A stretch of 64,000 nucleotides of DNA from Hofstenia miamia (GCA_900660155.1 CABFPE010000251.1:185862-249861), one strand, 5' to 3'. Shown: positions 33,212 through 46,722, numbered from the stretch's first letter. The notes: generated by a model not told the origin, from the letters alone. A program made the numbers and translations.

Positions 33212-33419
33212 CATGTATTATAAAGGCGATACGAAGTTTCTTTTGCTAATGATGGGACTAAACGCTGCTAATTCAAATTATTGCTGCCTATATTGCAAAG
33301 TCCACAAAAACGATCGAAATAATATTGAGTGTGAATGGGACTTTTATGAAAAATCACCAATGGAAAGAATAAATTAATTTGAAAAATCCGCTGGACAAAT
33401 AAACGTCCCTTTAATTGAT
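33212..33419 (+). pseudogene. TE protein fragment with GDTKFLLLMMGL motif (copy 1)
   Basis: Encodes GDTKFLLLMMGLNAANSNYC followed by CLYCKVHKNDR, a hydrophobic helix followed by a Cys-rich knuckle, then VIDEFHFALEG further on. Similar GD.KFLL...GL..A.S.Y.C..CK segments occur in uncharacterised invertebrate transposon proteins. About 97% identical to 34778-34988. Confidence 0.5.
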
Positions 33420-33931
33420 ATGTTAGCTGATAACATTGTAATAGATGAATTCCACTTCGCCTTAGAAGGACAGATGAGCAGTTTTGCATAGGGAATTTTA
33501 CCATGATATTTAGAATGATTGAAACAGTTGTTTTCGACGACTTTTTAAACGAATTTATTATGTTAACTTCAATGAATTGTCAACAGTTTTTAACCCTTTA
33601 TCATGCAGCATGTGCGAAATTACTACCCCCTTTATCATGCAAAAGCCAATATATTGGCTCCTACTGAGCATGCTCAGTAGAACATTGGGAAAAGCATGTG
33701 ACTAAAAAATTGCAACATCAGCAGAAAGAGCTATTCTTTGTCTACAGTTTGAGCCAATTTCCAAGTCTTTACCCCCAGCAGTTACAGAAATATAGCGCTC
33801 AGAGTTAGCAAGGTGAACATTGCTGGTAAGTAGGAATATACTACATAGAGATGCTTTTTTTGTTATTGCCATAGTTAGTTATTGACTTACTTACTTATAT
33901 AACCTTTCACCATTATTTCTAGACATTGCCA

Positions 33932-34454
33932 ATGGCCAAGCTAACACCCAATCAGGGTCTGTCAATGATTGAAAGTGATGGTGATTGGGCAACTTCAGAT
34001 GAAGGGGAGCTGAGTGATGACGAGGACTTCTCAAACACCCTAGCCAACTCTCTTGACCGAGCACAGGCAAGCAGCAATACTATAAGTACTCTTCCTTTTG
34101 AGTCTGAAACAGTAAGTGATGATGATTCGCCTCCGAATTTACCTTCATCTTTGAACTCTCCCTGCATGTCAGTCTCTCCAACTGGTTCCCCCTCTCGAAC
34201 GACTTCCGCTGTTCCAACAGATGTATTACAATCTACACCAGTTACTTCGAGCTCTTCTAGCATGTCAGTCGGCCCTCGTACGATTTCCACTGTTCCAACA
34301 GCTGTTGCATTCCAACCTCCACCGTTTACGTCAAAAACCGGACCTTCTTCCAATCTTGATTCACATGCCACACCACTGGATTTTTTCCAACTAATATTTG
34401 ATGACCAAGTGTTTCAACTTATAGTGGAACAAACAAATCTGTATGCAGCTCAAA
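33932..34454 (+). CDS. piggyBac transposase N-terminal part, cut by gap
   Basis: ATG at 33932. Acidic, Ser/Thr/Pro-rich N-terminal region (DEGELSDDEDF), then TPLDFFQLIFDDQVFQL and VEQTNLYAAQ, which opens the piggyBac DDE domain (pl.yF...fd......iv.eTN.Ya.q). The frame runs into Ns at 34455 and the catalytic Asp residues are not visible. No stop in the 174 codons before the gap. Confidence 0.8.
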
Positions 34455-34602
34455 NNNNNNNNNNNNNNNNNNNNNNNNNNNNNNNNNNNNNNNNNNNNNN
34501 NNNNNNNNNNNNNNNNNNNNNNNNNNNNNNNNNNNNNNNNNNNNNNNNNNNNNNNNNNNNNNNNNNNNNNNNNNNNNNNNNNNNNNNNNNNNNNNNNNNN
34601 NN
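34455..34602. other. Assembly gap (148 N)
   Basis: Run of N inside the piggyBac element. Gap size may be nominal. Confidence 0.99.
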
Positions 34603-34777
34603 CTTCTTACCATTACATGACTCTAAATAACACATTATTATGTAAATAAACTTATTCAATTGCTTAAAGACACGAAATTTTGTTTTTCTTTACATTTAGT
34701 TTTTAAAAATCAAAATTTTACTAGGTGTGTAGTTTATATTGCACAGGGGTGTAATATTGATTTTGTGTACAAAGGTC

Positions 34778-34988
34778 TCATACATTTATTATAAAGGTGA
34801 TACGAAATTTCTTTTGCTAATGATGGGACTAAACGCTGCTAATTCAAATTATTGCTGCCTATATTGCAAAGTCCACAAAAACGATCGAAATAATATTGAG
34901 TGTGAATGGGACTTTTATGAAAAATCACCAATGGAAAGAATAAATTAATTTGAAAAATCCGCTGGACAAATAAACGTCCCTTTAATTG
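34778..34988 (+). repeat. Copy 2 of the GDTKFLLLMMGL sequence
   Basis: Near-identical to 33212-33419 (for example AAAGGTGATACG versus AAAGGCGATACG). It shares the same premature stop after EKSPMERIN. The identity stops right after CCCTTTAATTGA, where copy 1 continues into other coding sequence. Either a local duplication or an unmerged haplotype around the gap. Confidence 0.85.
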
Positions 34989-35157
34989 AGATCTAACTTG
35001 ATAATATAATGATTAACATAGTTTTAAAACAGTCAGAAATGCTCTTTTATCTTTTTTTATTGGTAAATAAAATTTGACAGTTAGAAAGCTTAAAAAAATT
35101 ATTGTGCATGACAGGTCTCAAAGCCACTATAATGGCTTTTGCATGATAAAGGGTTAA

Positions 35158-37326
35158 TTATGTAAAACTAACTTAAAGACTTCCAAAATCTCTGACTCGT
35201 TATATGGCGATCTCTGTTGTAAAAGGCGAAAAGCGGCAAAAATGAGGCAAATTAAAGTCGAGTATAGCTGCTTTTAAATATTTCTCAGAAATGCGTCATA
35301 AAGTTATAGCTTTTATTTGAACTCTTTCCATTTGAATGTTAGATGTCGCCAAGAAAGATTACTTGAACGTGTGGCTTCAGAATGTTATCCTGCATCGTCT
35401 TCTGCTTCTGTTCGCAGGAGTACTTAGAAGCATGCAGATGACGTTCATCTAACTCAACTAGGTTATTACCGGTACACTCTAGACCTGTTTTCTTTTCTTG
35501 TCACAATTTTGTCAAGGATATTCTTTTTACACTTTGTAGTGTTGATGCTACAATTTCATTGAAGGGTACTTTTATGTGCCTCACCTGGTGTATGCTTATT
35601 AAAAAAAACCCATATGGTAGTTCATAAGCATATACTTGGAAATCTCAATCTCCAATTGCTCATATATAAGTATAAATATTAATATTAAATTTAATTGTTT
35701 ATCTAAATGAATTCATATAATATAAATAGCAACAAAGATGGAAAATATTTCTTTCAACAAAGATGAAGTGCTAATTGCCTTCAATATTAGGACAAGAATA
35801 TATCGATGTATCATGTGCAATACCTGTTACAACGACACCAAAAAATTGGATCATCATTTGCTAAAGAACCATTGGTGTGAATTAAACGAATGCTCCAAAA
35901 ATGGCAAGAAGCAATATGTATGCACCTGGCCAAAGTCAAAGTGAATGGTGCTTTCAATATCCTGTACACACAGGGTACAAACCCTTTGAATGCCACTATT
36001 GATGACATTGCTTTGCACGAAAAGATTATCTGAGACCACACATTAAGATTCTGTTTTTCAAAAAAAACATTAGCATATTATACATACCATATGATGAAAT
36101 ACACAGTGGTTAAAAACTGTAATGTTCAATTTTCAATAACTTTTCTCTGTATAATTTTTATTGAAATCATTTGACTTTAGAGCTCTGAAAATTAACTATT
36201 CGCAATCATTCAAGAAAACTCCAGGATAAATCGTGAATTGCTTGCACAATTCATTCCTTAAATAATACAAATAAAAAATTACTAAAAGAAATATCATTAC
36301 TAGTAAGTTATATTTCTTTAAAGCGCTTACACTGAATGAATATATTAAATAGTCTATTAAATTTTTTATTGCTATTGCATGTAACATTTCACAATTTTGA
36401 GTGAACATTACATATATTTATAAAAATTAAAAAGGTTTCTGGCAGTTCAAGCCATTATATTTTTGGTCAATATTTGAATTAAGCTAAGAATTTTTTATTT
36501 AAAAACATTGATGAGATCTACATTTACACAACTAATTATGGGTCCTTGCATTAGCTGCGGACTAAAAATGCCAGTGAATGCGGATTGTTTTCTTAAAATT
36601 TACATATACTATTACAGTACTTATTGTACAAATTAATTGGAAAATAAGTATTTTATCAAAAATCCAGTTCAAAAAAGCAAATACTTCAGCCATAGTTGCA
36701 CATACATGAAATACACAATAAATCTCATTACAACGGGTTATTATTAACTTTGTTGTTATTTATTCAATTTTGCTTGAATGATTTCCCGAATTTTCCACAT
36801 TTTTTCAATCAAATTTATTGAACATTCTTTTAACAATTCGCATTCAAAATTAAAAATAGAAATATTTTTCAGTCAATGTCTTTAGAAATATAATCGCGTA
36901 ACATCTGCTGTTAATAAAAATACTCCACAATTTGATGGTTCCAAGGAAGTGGAAGATGAATTTGTGTACAATAGAACAAATTTACTTGACATTTCTGGAA
37001 GCAGACCATCAAAGTAGGCAATTAATGCTTCGTGGATTTTGCGGAGTGAAGAAATTTAAAATTTGATGGGGACTCCCAAAAAATAAACTACATTCAATCG
37101 CAAGCCATTTTCTCCCAAACGAATATATTCCAATGTAAGTAGTTTATCACATATTTGAAAATGGACTCGATTTTGAGGCCTTGTCCATATTCATATCACC
37201 AATTAGATGACTCACCACATGTTAAATGTTATTTATACTCACTTATATTCATTTTGGAAAAAATTATTTTCAATACCACCATTTATTTGCAAATACCCCC
37301 CTAGCTGACATACGAAGGGGGTTCAG
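35158..37326. other. No intact gene; small C2H2-like ORF
   Basis: At 35738-35944 (+) a 68-codon frame contains YRCIMCNTCYNDTKKLDHHL then LKNH, a single C2H2-type knuckle, and ends KKQYVCTWPKSK. It could be an exon of a TE or zinc-finger gene. Near 36900-37030 a + frame (QFDGSKEVEDEFVYN) is open but unrecognised. The rest is AT-rich. Confidence 0.4.
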
Positions 37327-37680
37327 AAAGACGTCAAATGGCTTGTGATCGCCTATGGAAACAAATGCAAAATGAACGGCACCCGCTTCACTTATTGCTA
37401 CCACCAACCAAATCTCAATCTGGCCACGATCTCCGCAATCAGCGCTGCTGGCAGCCCCATTATTGCACAACAAGGGCGTCCAAGTCGTTCGTATACTCTC
37501 AAATCAACCGAAGTTATGACACTTTCTATGGTACATGAGGATACACATTTCCAGATCGTCAAGCAATCATTCCTTTTTTGTACCTATTTAACCTTTTTCC
37601 CTTTTTTGTATACGTGTACTATTATTCAACCTTCGGGTTGCGAGTACTTAAAAAATAAAAATTTCTTTCTTTCTTTCAAA
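37327..37680 (+). mobile_element. 5'-truncated LINE 3' end, copy 1
   Basis: About 350 bp almost identical to 38457-38811. It begins abruptly within the ORF2 C-terminal region (DRLWKQMQNERHPLHLLLPP in frame), continues through the stop and 3' UTR, and ends with AAAATTTCTTTCTTTCTTTC. Abrupt 5' truncation and a short-repeat 3' tail are typical of LINE insertions. Confidence 0.85.
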
Positions 37681-38330
37681 TATTTTCGTCTACAATTGGC
37701 AGTTTTCAGAAATGGATTTCTTCTGCAAATTACTGATGCTAATCTGCATTTTCTTAGAAGCGGCATCTTAAGCCCTTTTTTTAATGTAGGCGCACGCAAC
37801 TGGGTTGAAATTAAATTTTAGCAAAGATCTAATGGCTTGGGTATGAATTAGTTGAAATTAACTAGGAAAACTAATATTAGCTGTTCCAAAAAGTATTAAA
37901 ATTTTTGCATATATAATGTGACTTGTTGAATTTTGCATTTTTAGCTAATCAATGTTTATTACTTTGCTTTATACCGATACGGGTATGGGTTGGCAAAAAC
38001 TAATTGAATAACATTCAAATAATATATATTTTTGAAGGAATTGTCAACAATGGCTTGCACAGTAGGTTGACTTCTGATGTGAAAATTTAAATTACTTGGG
38101 ATTAAATGGCTTATTCATACAAATTATGGGAGTTGCTAGAACCATATGTCTTTATAATGGAAGGTGAATCATTCGAATGTTAATTAACAACAGCGTGAAG
38201 TTATGTTCATATCAATGTCTATGCAAGTATACTTTTAGCAAAACCCTGCAAGCAACGTTCTAAGTTTTAAAAACGGGTACTTCGAGTCACCTAGTCATTT
38301 ATTTTGCAGTTGATTTGGTATAGTTGGGTC

Positions 38331-38331
38331 N
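38331..38331. other. Single N at the 5' edge of LINE copy 2
   Basis: LINE-coding sequence starts right after it, while the sequence before it does not clearly continue the LINE, so this is probably a contig join. Confidence 0.8.
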
Positions 38332-38811
38332 ATCACGGATTAACTGCGACCTTGTCGAACAATATTGAGTCAATTCAGAAACGAGCTCTTAAGATCCTGT
38401 TTCCGAATCACCATTACACTGAGGCACTGCAAATCTCTAAATGCGATACATTATGTAAAAGACGTCAAATGGCTTGTGATCGCCTATGGAAACAAATGCA
38501 AAATGAACGGCACCCGCTTCACTTATTGCTACCACCAACCAAATCTCAATCTGGCCACGATCTCCGCAATCAGCGCTGCTGGCAGCCCCATTATTGCACA
38601 ACAAGGGCGTCCAAGTCGTTCGTATACTCTCAAATCAACCGAAGTTATGACACTTTCTATGGTACATGAGGATACACATTTCCAAATCGTCAAGCAATCA
38701 TTCCTTTTTTGTACCTATGTCACCTTTTTCCCTTTTTTGTATACGTGTACTATTATTCAACCTTCGGGTTGCGAGTACTTAAAAAATAAAAATTTCTTTC
38801 TTTCTTTCAAA
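38332..38811 (+). mobile_element. LINE 3' end, copy 2
   Basis: Starts right after the N at 38331. The frame to 38669 reads HGLTATLSNNIESIQKRAL then KILFPNHHYTEAL and CKRRQMACDRLWKQM, the LT..LS..IE.IQKRAL.I.FP segment that closes CR1/Jockey-type ORF2 proteins. It then shares the 3' UTR and TTTC tail with copy 1, so the family has transposed recently. Confidence 0.85.
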
Positions 38812-38887
38812 ATTCCTGGTAAATTAAAATAGCGACAGAAATCGCAAAGTTCAATCGCAAAACAATACCTTAACAACCTACTCAAGA

Positions 38888-41400
38888 ATGCCCAATAGAA
38901 AAAAATTTAGAAAATTTCAAACCAAAAGGTGTCTAAAATGTCAAGGCTTCAAAAAGGGAGACGTCAGTTGCAGTAAGTGTTTAAATGTTAATTTTTTTAA
39001 TGCTTCTAAAATTCGTATTAGTTAATGTGAAGAAAATAATCTTACTGCAAATATCCATAATCCAAGCGTTTTAAATGATTTTGAGTTATCCAGTCTTAAG
39101 TTAATACCCCTAATGCGGAACACGAAAGTGTTTTACATGAAGGTGATTGCATCAGATGCAGAAATCTTGCAAATAATATTGAAAAATGAAATGTTCAAAA
39201 TAGAAATAGTAGTTGATTGTCCAGTAAGTGTTGGAATCGTGCCATGCTGTTGCCTACATTAAAATACGAATAAAATACATGGGTTATTTTGATTTTCTAA
39301 AGTATTAATTTGAATATTAAAATTATTTAAAATTTTGTTTCTTGAACAATTTGTTAAACTATTGAAACAATTTGCCGCCAAAAACGTTTTATTCATACAA
39401 GTTTAATCTAAGATGCCTTTTACATTCAACGAAAAGTTTCCAGATTTTCGTGCCTTGCCGTGCAGGTCTCGTGATTGAATTTATTGTAAAATTTCGTGCT
39501 GTGCCGTGTTCGTAATGAAAAATCAAGGCATGGTTCCATAATTATAGTGGAGTTGAAATTATGTTTATGGCGATATCATTATTAATACAAAAAAAATGCA
39601 AGCATTGTACATAGCTCTGATCAACCCAGCCGCATTTGATTATAGCGATCTTACTAGAAATTATCTTTACACACAAAGTGAAAACATTTTAAGTTACTCT
39701 GATCTATCCAGTTGTAGTTACCATATTAATGAAACTCATGCAGATATTGATTGCCAAAATCAAAAGTGTCACAATGTTAAGCTCAAATAACTTTAATGAA
39801 CAAAATACTTCTAAAAATAGCGGAAATCTTAATGAACTACTAGATGTATTTTGTGAAAACTGTTTACGTGTACCAACAGAGTAATATCCATTCCATTTAC
39901 AATACGGTTCCTCCAGTAATCTCATTTGCAAAATGTTTTTAAATTTATAATTCATAAATTCTTTAAATATTAGAATTTGTATTGATTGCAAAGAATATCT
40001 TACAAATAAATGTGAAAACAATTGGAAATTTGGATGGCTAGCGCACATTTGCTATGTTCTTGAGAAGCCATTTTTAAAGGCTAAAGAGTTCTGGGCTGGC
40101 TTGCCAACCACACTAAGGCTTTCATGACTACCAATGATTTCAAAATTTCTTAGCGATTTTTCAAATTTTAATTCGTCACATCCAGTGCCATTCTTTAACG
40201 ATGAAACAAATAATTGAGGGCAAAAAAATATCAAAGAAAGAGTATTAGTAAGCTTAATGAAATGGCTAAATGCTAATTCTACTTGTTGAGTGCGTTGTCC
40301 ATACGGTTCTAATGAATTAGTAGAAATGTCTGGCGTTGTACAATTAATTGTTTTTTAGAAAATCATTGAATTGGTTTACCAGATTTCTGCAAAACTCAAA
40401 ACATTTAATTGGTATTCATCCTGATTTTTTAGTTGAAAATAAATTTCTTATTTGTGGCAAATGTTGAGAGATGAGGGTTTCTATACAGGTTTGAGTTGCT
40501 TCCCATGAGTGCAGATTCTTATCTATTTGGAATCTCATGATGAATGCGGAAAAATGAAAAAGGCACTTATAGAAGAGATGTAAGAGAATATTTGAGAAGT
40601 AGATTTCAAAACGACGAGTCTATAGCTTTTTTCACTGATTTGTATTTTCACTTAATGAAATTAAGAAACCCCTTCGATGAAAATGCAATTATGAAATGCT
40701 TAGTCAGCCACTTTTATATCATTATCTGAGGCCGTAAATGTGTGCCGTTTACGGTATGCCGAGTCTTGAAGGTTTGAAAATGACAATGCTTTGTGGCCTA
40801 ACTGTTCTCTGTAGAAATCCCATTGATGATAATTTTGAGCAAGTACGTGAATTAAATTTAAATTTGCCTAATGGGGATTTTAGATTTAATTGGATAGTAT
40901 GTAACCTAACAAACGAATTTTACTTGGTGTAACTTAAACTATAACAACTTATATTGTCAGGGTACTGTCTAAACAAAATCTTAAGGCTTACTCACATATG
41001 ATAAAACTGCTTAGCATTCCAGAAAAAATCACTCGTAGTCCTCGATCATTATCAAGTTATAAATATTGGAAAGTTTCGGAATTTACAATGTTCTTGTTCT
41101 ATATTGCGCCAACATTATTTTACAACTGATTAGACTTGAATGTATATAAACTTCTGTAGTCATTGTCGATTGAAATTAAACTATTATGAGAACCTAATCT
41201 GTTTGCATTGCAGTTGAATAAAGCTAAATTTCATTTAAATATTTTCAATAATTTGGTTGTTAGTGTTTTAGGTGAGAAATTTCAATCCTTTAATGTTTAT
41301 TCTTTGCGACATTTAACCACTCAATATGAGAAATATGACCACTTTTTGATGCGCTCTTTCACAGGAACTGTAAACCATGCCTCACTTATTGTGTAAAGGT
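38888..41400 (+). pseudogene. Second CACTA/Tnp2-like transposase remnant
   Basis: Broken + frames. N-terminal basic/Cys segment near 38890-38975 (KKFRKFQTKRCLKCQGFKKG, then CSKC); TYRRDVREYLRSRFQNDESI at 40560; then WKVSEFTMFLFYIAPTLF near 41070 and, at 41208-41396, LNKAKFHLNIFNNLVVSVLG followed by NVYSLRHLTTQYEKYDHFL. The last two blocks match the K.SE...FL.Y....L and N.HSL.HL......G.L...S tail of Tnp2-type transposases. Stops throughout. Confidence 0.5.
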
Positions 41401-42580
41401 TTATTCGTTACAATAAATGACTGGCGGAAAAATGTCTTTTAATAAAAATGTCAAATTAATGGCAATTTTTCAAGTGGACGATTCTATTCGAGAAGAAATT
41501 AGATCACAAATGCAAAGTAATTTGATGTTCTTCTATAAAAAACAAAGCAGACACTATGTTTCATTCAAATTGCTACGTTCAATTTATGCAATCTAATGAG
41601 CTTTGCTATGGTGAAATCATGTTCTTCATCGAAATCGAATCTCATGCACATGCGCGAATGCGAAAATTCCAATGTGAGTTGTTTGGAGAAAATGTGGAAA
41701 ACCTTTCTTTGTGAAAATCAAATAGTTGGATTACACTTTTGTCATTATTGGTGTTGAAGATAATGTAGCTAAATGCTTATATTTCGCAGACTTATTTGGT
41801 CAGTGTGTCGACACACATTTTAAACATTCCTAAATTTGTTTCACTTGTTTGATGAAAAAAAGAACGTTTCTTTTATTTAAGGTATACATTTTTTATTTAT
41901 ATATTTATCATGAATTTTAAAACAACTTAGTAATCTGTTAATTTGTTTTAGTATGGCTGCATCACAATTCCATTTTTTGTTGTTTCTGATGGACAGTACA
42001 TATAGTGTGATTCAACTCAAACATACCTCTTAGCCAAAGAACCTGTCGGATGATGCAAAGATTTGCTTAGAAGTGAAGGAGAAATTATGTATTGGTTGAT
42101 GTGATGCTACTCTACTAAGCCATTCGTACGTGTTTGATTTTAACTCTTAAAACAATTCTACTCAGTTATACAATAACGTTTTAGCTATATATTACATATA
42201 ATGCACACTAAAATACATTTAATGTCATAGTTTAGTTGAAAGCGTTACTAATTCTTGCTGATTATAATTTAGGAACCAAAGAAAATCGTCTAAAAATACA
42301 AAATCGACTGGAGTCTCTGCTTTCGATGAAATGTTTAGTAAACAGTTCAATAAACTTAAGTGTTGATGAAGCAGTAGCTTTTTTACATTTAAATATTTTA
42401 TATTAATTTAGGATATTCCCTCTACGTCCGTTAAACAGATTAATTCAAACGTTTATAAACGTTATAGCAACTTACTTGGAAATTTTTTTTGCTACTCTTA
42501 CTCAATAGTTTTCTTTCTAAGGGCTTCATACATAATAATATATCAGACGCAATTATTAAACTTATCACTAAACAGTGAAA
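41401..42580. other. Probably TE debris, unassigned
   Basis: Short + frames near 41420-41480 (NVKLMAIFQVDDSIREEI) and 42270-42400 may extend the preceding remnant, but nothing is diagnostic. Confidence 0.35.
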
Positions 42581-42589
42581 AAAAATCTA

Positions 42590-44205
42590 ACTCGATTTCC
42601 TCTCGGAGGCCGATTTCTATGCTCAATATGGACCTGAAGATCATTTACTACGTCGTTAGTAATAGAATCTCCATGGTAATACACATGTACATTCATCCGG
42701 AACAAACCAGATTCATAAAAGGTTGAAAGGGTTATATGAATATTCAAACAGTTAGAGATGTTATTGAAATTGTTAAATTCAGTCGTCCTTTCAGTTTAGG
42801 TCTAAGCAAGGCATACGGCCGCCTGAGCCACGAATAACGGTTCAAGGTAGGTGACAAAATGAACTATACACCACTCATAATAAAACTTATTAGGGCACTT
42901 TATAAAGATAACCAATCTTATGTTTCAATCAACGGATATTTAACTAAAGCAATGCACTTAGGGCCAGGGTGAAAGACAGGGCTGTCCCTCGTCATGCATC
43001 CTGTTCAACTTAGCTATTGAACCACTACTAAATGAAATCCGTCACAACATCTATATCAAAGGCTTACGCCTGCAAGTAGGGACAAGCACATACTTTTTAA
43101 AACCCTAGCTTTTGCTGATGACGTCACACACAAGATCACCTCTCGGGGAAGTATTGAGCATATACTTTCAACATTGAATAAATATAGAGCAGGTACAAAC
43201 GAAATTGTTAACATGTCTAAATCCTTTTTTACTGTTCTTAATCGTGCCCAATTCTGGAGAACTTTTCTTAGTAACCATCAGTTTGTCAATATACTTGTGG
43301 TCCGCCTTAATACCAATAATAATAACTCTATGATTACGATAAGTTCTTGTCAGATAATGCTCAGTGCTTTAGCTTTGTCAGAAGTCGCAAGATTTCTCTA
43401 TGACAAAGCTAAGGCAATCAATGCATTAATTGTCTGTAAATTAAGCAATGTGCCTAGGCACTACATTGTGTCGTCCAATAAACCCATACAAGTTGTTATA
43501 AACAAGGTGGCCTGGGCAAATACCAACCTACGACCTAGTCAACTTCTTTATAAGGACTTTCAACTTAGAAGCAAGGATCTCCACTTCCAGATGCGCAACC
43601 ATTTTAGCCAACCAATTGCATATGATAACTCTAATCCAAACGCTACTTTCATTAGCAACTTTATTATAAAAAAGCAAGGCCGTATTCTCCAATGTCAAGT
43701 CGCCCAAAATTGCCCATGTCCTAATAAATGATAAATCCAAATGCTTCGAAAACTAAAGTAGGTATTGGGATACTCCCATACCTCATTTAATCAACATCCT
43801 TCTCCTGCCATGTATAAGATTCTCACAGATCGCATAATCCATCGTGATGTTTACTTCAATTCAAGCTTCATAGACTAACCTCTAATGAAAATCCCAAATA
43901 TCTTATGTTCGAATGTCCCGTCCGTTTGCCCCATAAGCCCCATACGTTTAATAGTTTCTGCGACATTAACAAACACAATATAGTGTCAGTCATTAACTAC
44001 TGCATCGAATCAATTGCGTCGCCTAAGGGATCCTAAGCAAGGGTCAGGGCCTCATCAACCTAGCAGTATAGAAAGTGCATATTTGTTTTTGTAAACATTT
44101 ATAAACAAGTTTCTGAGTATTAGCTTTGTTTTGTAAATTTAGTTAGTGCTAATTGTACATGATAATTTTTTAGAATAAAGCCGGTATTGATTGTGAGAAA
44201 GAAAA
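42590..44205 (+). pseudogene. LINE remnant, AFADD reverse transcriptase
   Basis: Frames show IHPEQTRFIKG (RT domain 1, compare I...Q.GFI.GR), RALYKDNQSYVSINGYLTKA, a degraded QGCPLS motif (TGLSLVMHPVQLSY), AFADDVTHKITS (catalytic ADD) and LNKYRAGTNEIVNMSKS. The frame then stays open to 43731 in an unassigned C-terminal domain ending QCQVAQNCPCPNK. It ends in ATAAAGCC...GAGAAAGAAAAA at about 44205, a plausible 3' tail. Not the same LINE type as the other fragments here. Confidence 0.7.
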
Positions 44206-46722
44206 ATGAACTTATGGAGATTATCTTATAGTTTTCAATTTATGTGCAATTTGAATTAGTTTATTAAATCGGATTGAAATAATCGTTGCTATCTCAATTA
44301 TAAGTGACGTTCTAAAAAATTGTGTATTGTGTTGTTAAGGTTGCTTTACTTTGGCCTTGCGAATGCTTCGCTTGAAGACAATGTTTCTTTCAGTAATTTC
44401 TATTTCTTTGGGATATATTGAAAAAAATTGAGTTCAGTTTTCTGAATCGAAATATATTTTCAACTCCAAAGAATGGATTGTTTCCAAATCTAATATATTT
44501 ATTTATTATTGTTACTCTCACAAATTTTGGAATTGCTTAAAAACAATTAGTTTCATGTTTTCAAGATTAAAAATACTAACAACAGTACATTTTGAATGTC
44601 ACCAGTGATGATTAATTAAAAATCACTTCTATGAAATGCTTCAACCTTATTTTAAACATTAAATTCACATTGCAAAATTGGAGTTTCGGATAAATCAATT
44701 AGCTATCCTTTGGTAGATTATTTCTAAATACTTTGTTAAGGACTATATTAACTTTTTGTAAATAGTATGTAAATATTAAAATGAAACATATGTTAACCTT
44801 TTCTTAAAAATCAAATTTTGATGTAATTTGTCTCAAAGACGCTGCTGCTGTAGGCACAGAGTTCTTTAGGACATGTTAAACATTTTAAATAAACAAACTG
44901 CTTTAAAATTTTAATTAATATTGTTTACACAACTATTTTAGCAGATAATATCTTACTTATCTAATTAAGGCATTTTCAATATTTGATTGAAATGGTAACA
45001 TTTTATATTAATTACGAAAAATTTAAAGACTGCAAGAATTACGTATAGATTGAATTAAGAAATTATTTCCTAATTCGTGGATATAGTTTATAGAATAGAG
45101 AAATAACTTTATTTCGCAGAATTTTTGATAGCAGAAGTGCAATTGGCGACGTGAAAAATGGCGCCAAAAATCATTTCGCTTTACAAACTTGCTAAGTATT
45201 GCATACCAACCACTATTACTGAAGTTGGAGATGATGGCGAATACCAAATAATCTACAGTACAGTAATACATATTACGAAATACAGGAAGCCTCTTCCAAC
45301 ATACAGGAAATTTAATGGTAGAAAAACTTGATTTGCAAGCACAATATTGCCATATGTTTGTGCAATTGGAACATTCCACAGATTTTAATTTTATTATCTG
45401 CACCCATTCGTTAAAGGACTCAATTAAGCTTTTCTCTGTTTCGGGGTTCGGTTTGGGCTCCAATTTATGTGTCTTAGAGCAACTATCTAAAGGCTACTTA
45501 GGCGAAAAATGTGAAAATGCGATCAAAGAAACAGGATATCCACTAGTGAAAGCTGATAACTCGAATGAAAGGAGATTGAGATTCAATTGCTAGAAAATCA
45601 CAATTTTTTAGGTTTTATACTGCAAAAGCAACAGGTTATATTCAAAATGGCCAAGATGTTTGTATTTGCACATTCTGTGATGGTAAGCCAAATATATGCG
45701 TTGGGAAAGCCAACAAAGGATTTTCAATAGCTGTCAAAGGCGTGATAAATGGGAAACCCTTATCTCAAGCGTATTTTCAGCATTCGCATTTACGAAATTC
45801 ATAATCAATAAATATCTCTTAGCCCTTCCGAATGCTAATACATATATTGATTTGAGAAGTACAATAAATAAAATTAATCAAAAGTGAATTTTTGAACCAT
45901 TTTTGGGTGGACAAAATGCTCCGAAAATCCCGATGGTGAAGTCCTTGACGTCAACGATGTACACATTGCATCGATTACCACACATCCCTAGTTAACCAAA
46001 ATGTTTAAAAATGCCCTTAAAATGGAACTGCATTATTAGCAATTGGAAATGGCATTTAATGGTATTTTAAGACCAAAATATTAAAAGAAAATTAGTGCAT
46101 TTTGATCAATATTATGGGCATTTAGATGCATATTAATTATATTGTTTTGAAGATTTTAGAATAATTTCGTAAAATTGTAAATTTAATTTTACTGTCACTG
46201 CAATGAATTGCATCATTAAAATAATATTTGATAATTTGAATTTTCATAATTTGTAGTTAACTTAGGTGGATGAAACATTGAGCATTCTTCAACAAATTCA
46301 TTTTCTTTTTCATATTGGTTTTCAAAGCTCTACTTGTATTTGCGAGCAATTTCTGTAATTTGATTCCTTAAAATCGGAATTTGACATGGAAACCTACAAA
46401 ATCCACAAAGCATAAAAATACTATACTTTGAAGAACGGTATTGCTGCAATTTATTAAACTTTGTGATGAGCACGGTTATTATAAAATGCGAGTGAATATT
46501 AATTTTCTATGCACATTGCAGTGCCGATTTATTTATCTTTGAAATGGATTCGAAACACTTGCTATTCAGTACGGATATTGTACATACCGGTACTGTATTG
46601 TGTTGTGATTCAATTACGTGGGTTAATCACTTTATTCATTTTGCCCAGATATATGTTTGATGTAAACTGAATTTAAGAAACAATGTAAGGCAATACTTAA
46701 GTTACTTTTTATTATATTGGAT
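44206..46722. other. No recognisable gene
   Basis: Overlapping ORFs at 45023-45463 (-) and 45315-45593 (+), and a further + frame 45660-45890, resemble no family I know. The remainder is AT-rich. Confidence 0.4.

Larger units (their letters stand above)
33594..35153 (+). mobile_element. piggyBac element with TTAA target sites (internal gap)
   Basis: The ends CCCTTTATCATGCA and TGCATGATAAAGGG are inverted repeats, each flanked by TTAA (33590-33593 and 35154-35157), the piggyBac hallmark. It encodes a piggyBac N-terminus (33932 onward) that runs into a 148-bp gap (34455-34602). Distal to the gap the expected catalytic domain is absent; a copy of the 33212-33419 sequence is found instead. Confidence 0.85.

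Noticed and set aside
33952-34371. Minus-strand 139-codon ORF
   Set aside because: Antisense shadow of the Ser/acidic-rich piggyBac N-terminus.
45023-45593. Overlapping ORFs of 146 (-) and 92 (+) codons
   Set aside because: No motif, splice or codon evidence for either; open length is unremarkable for this composition.
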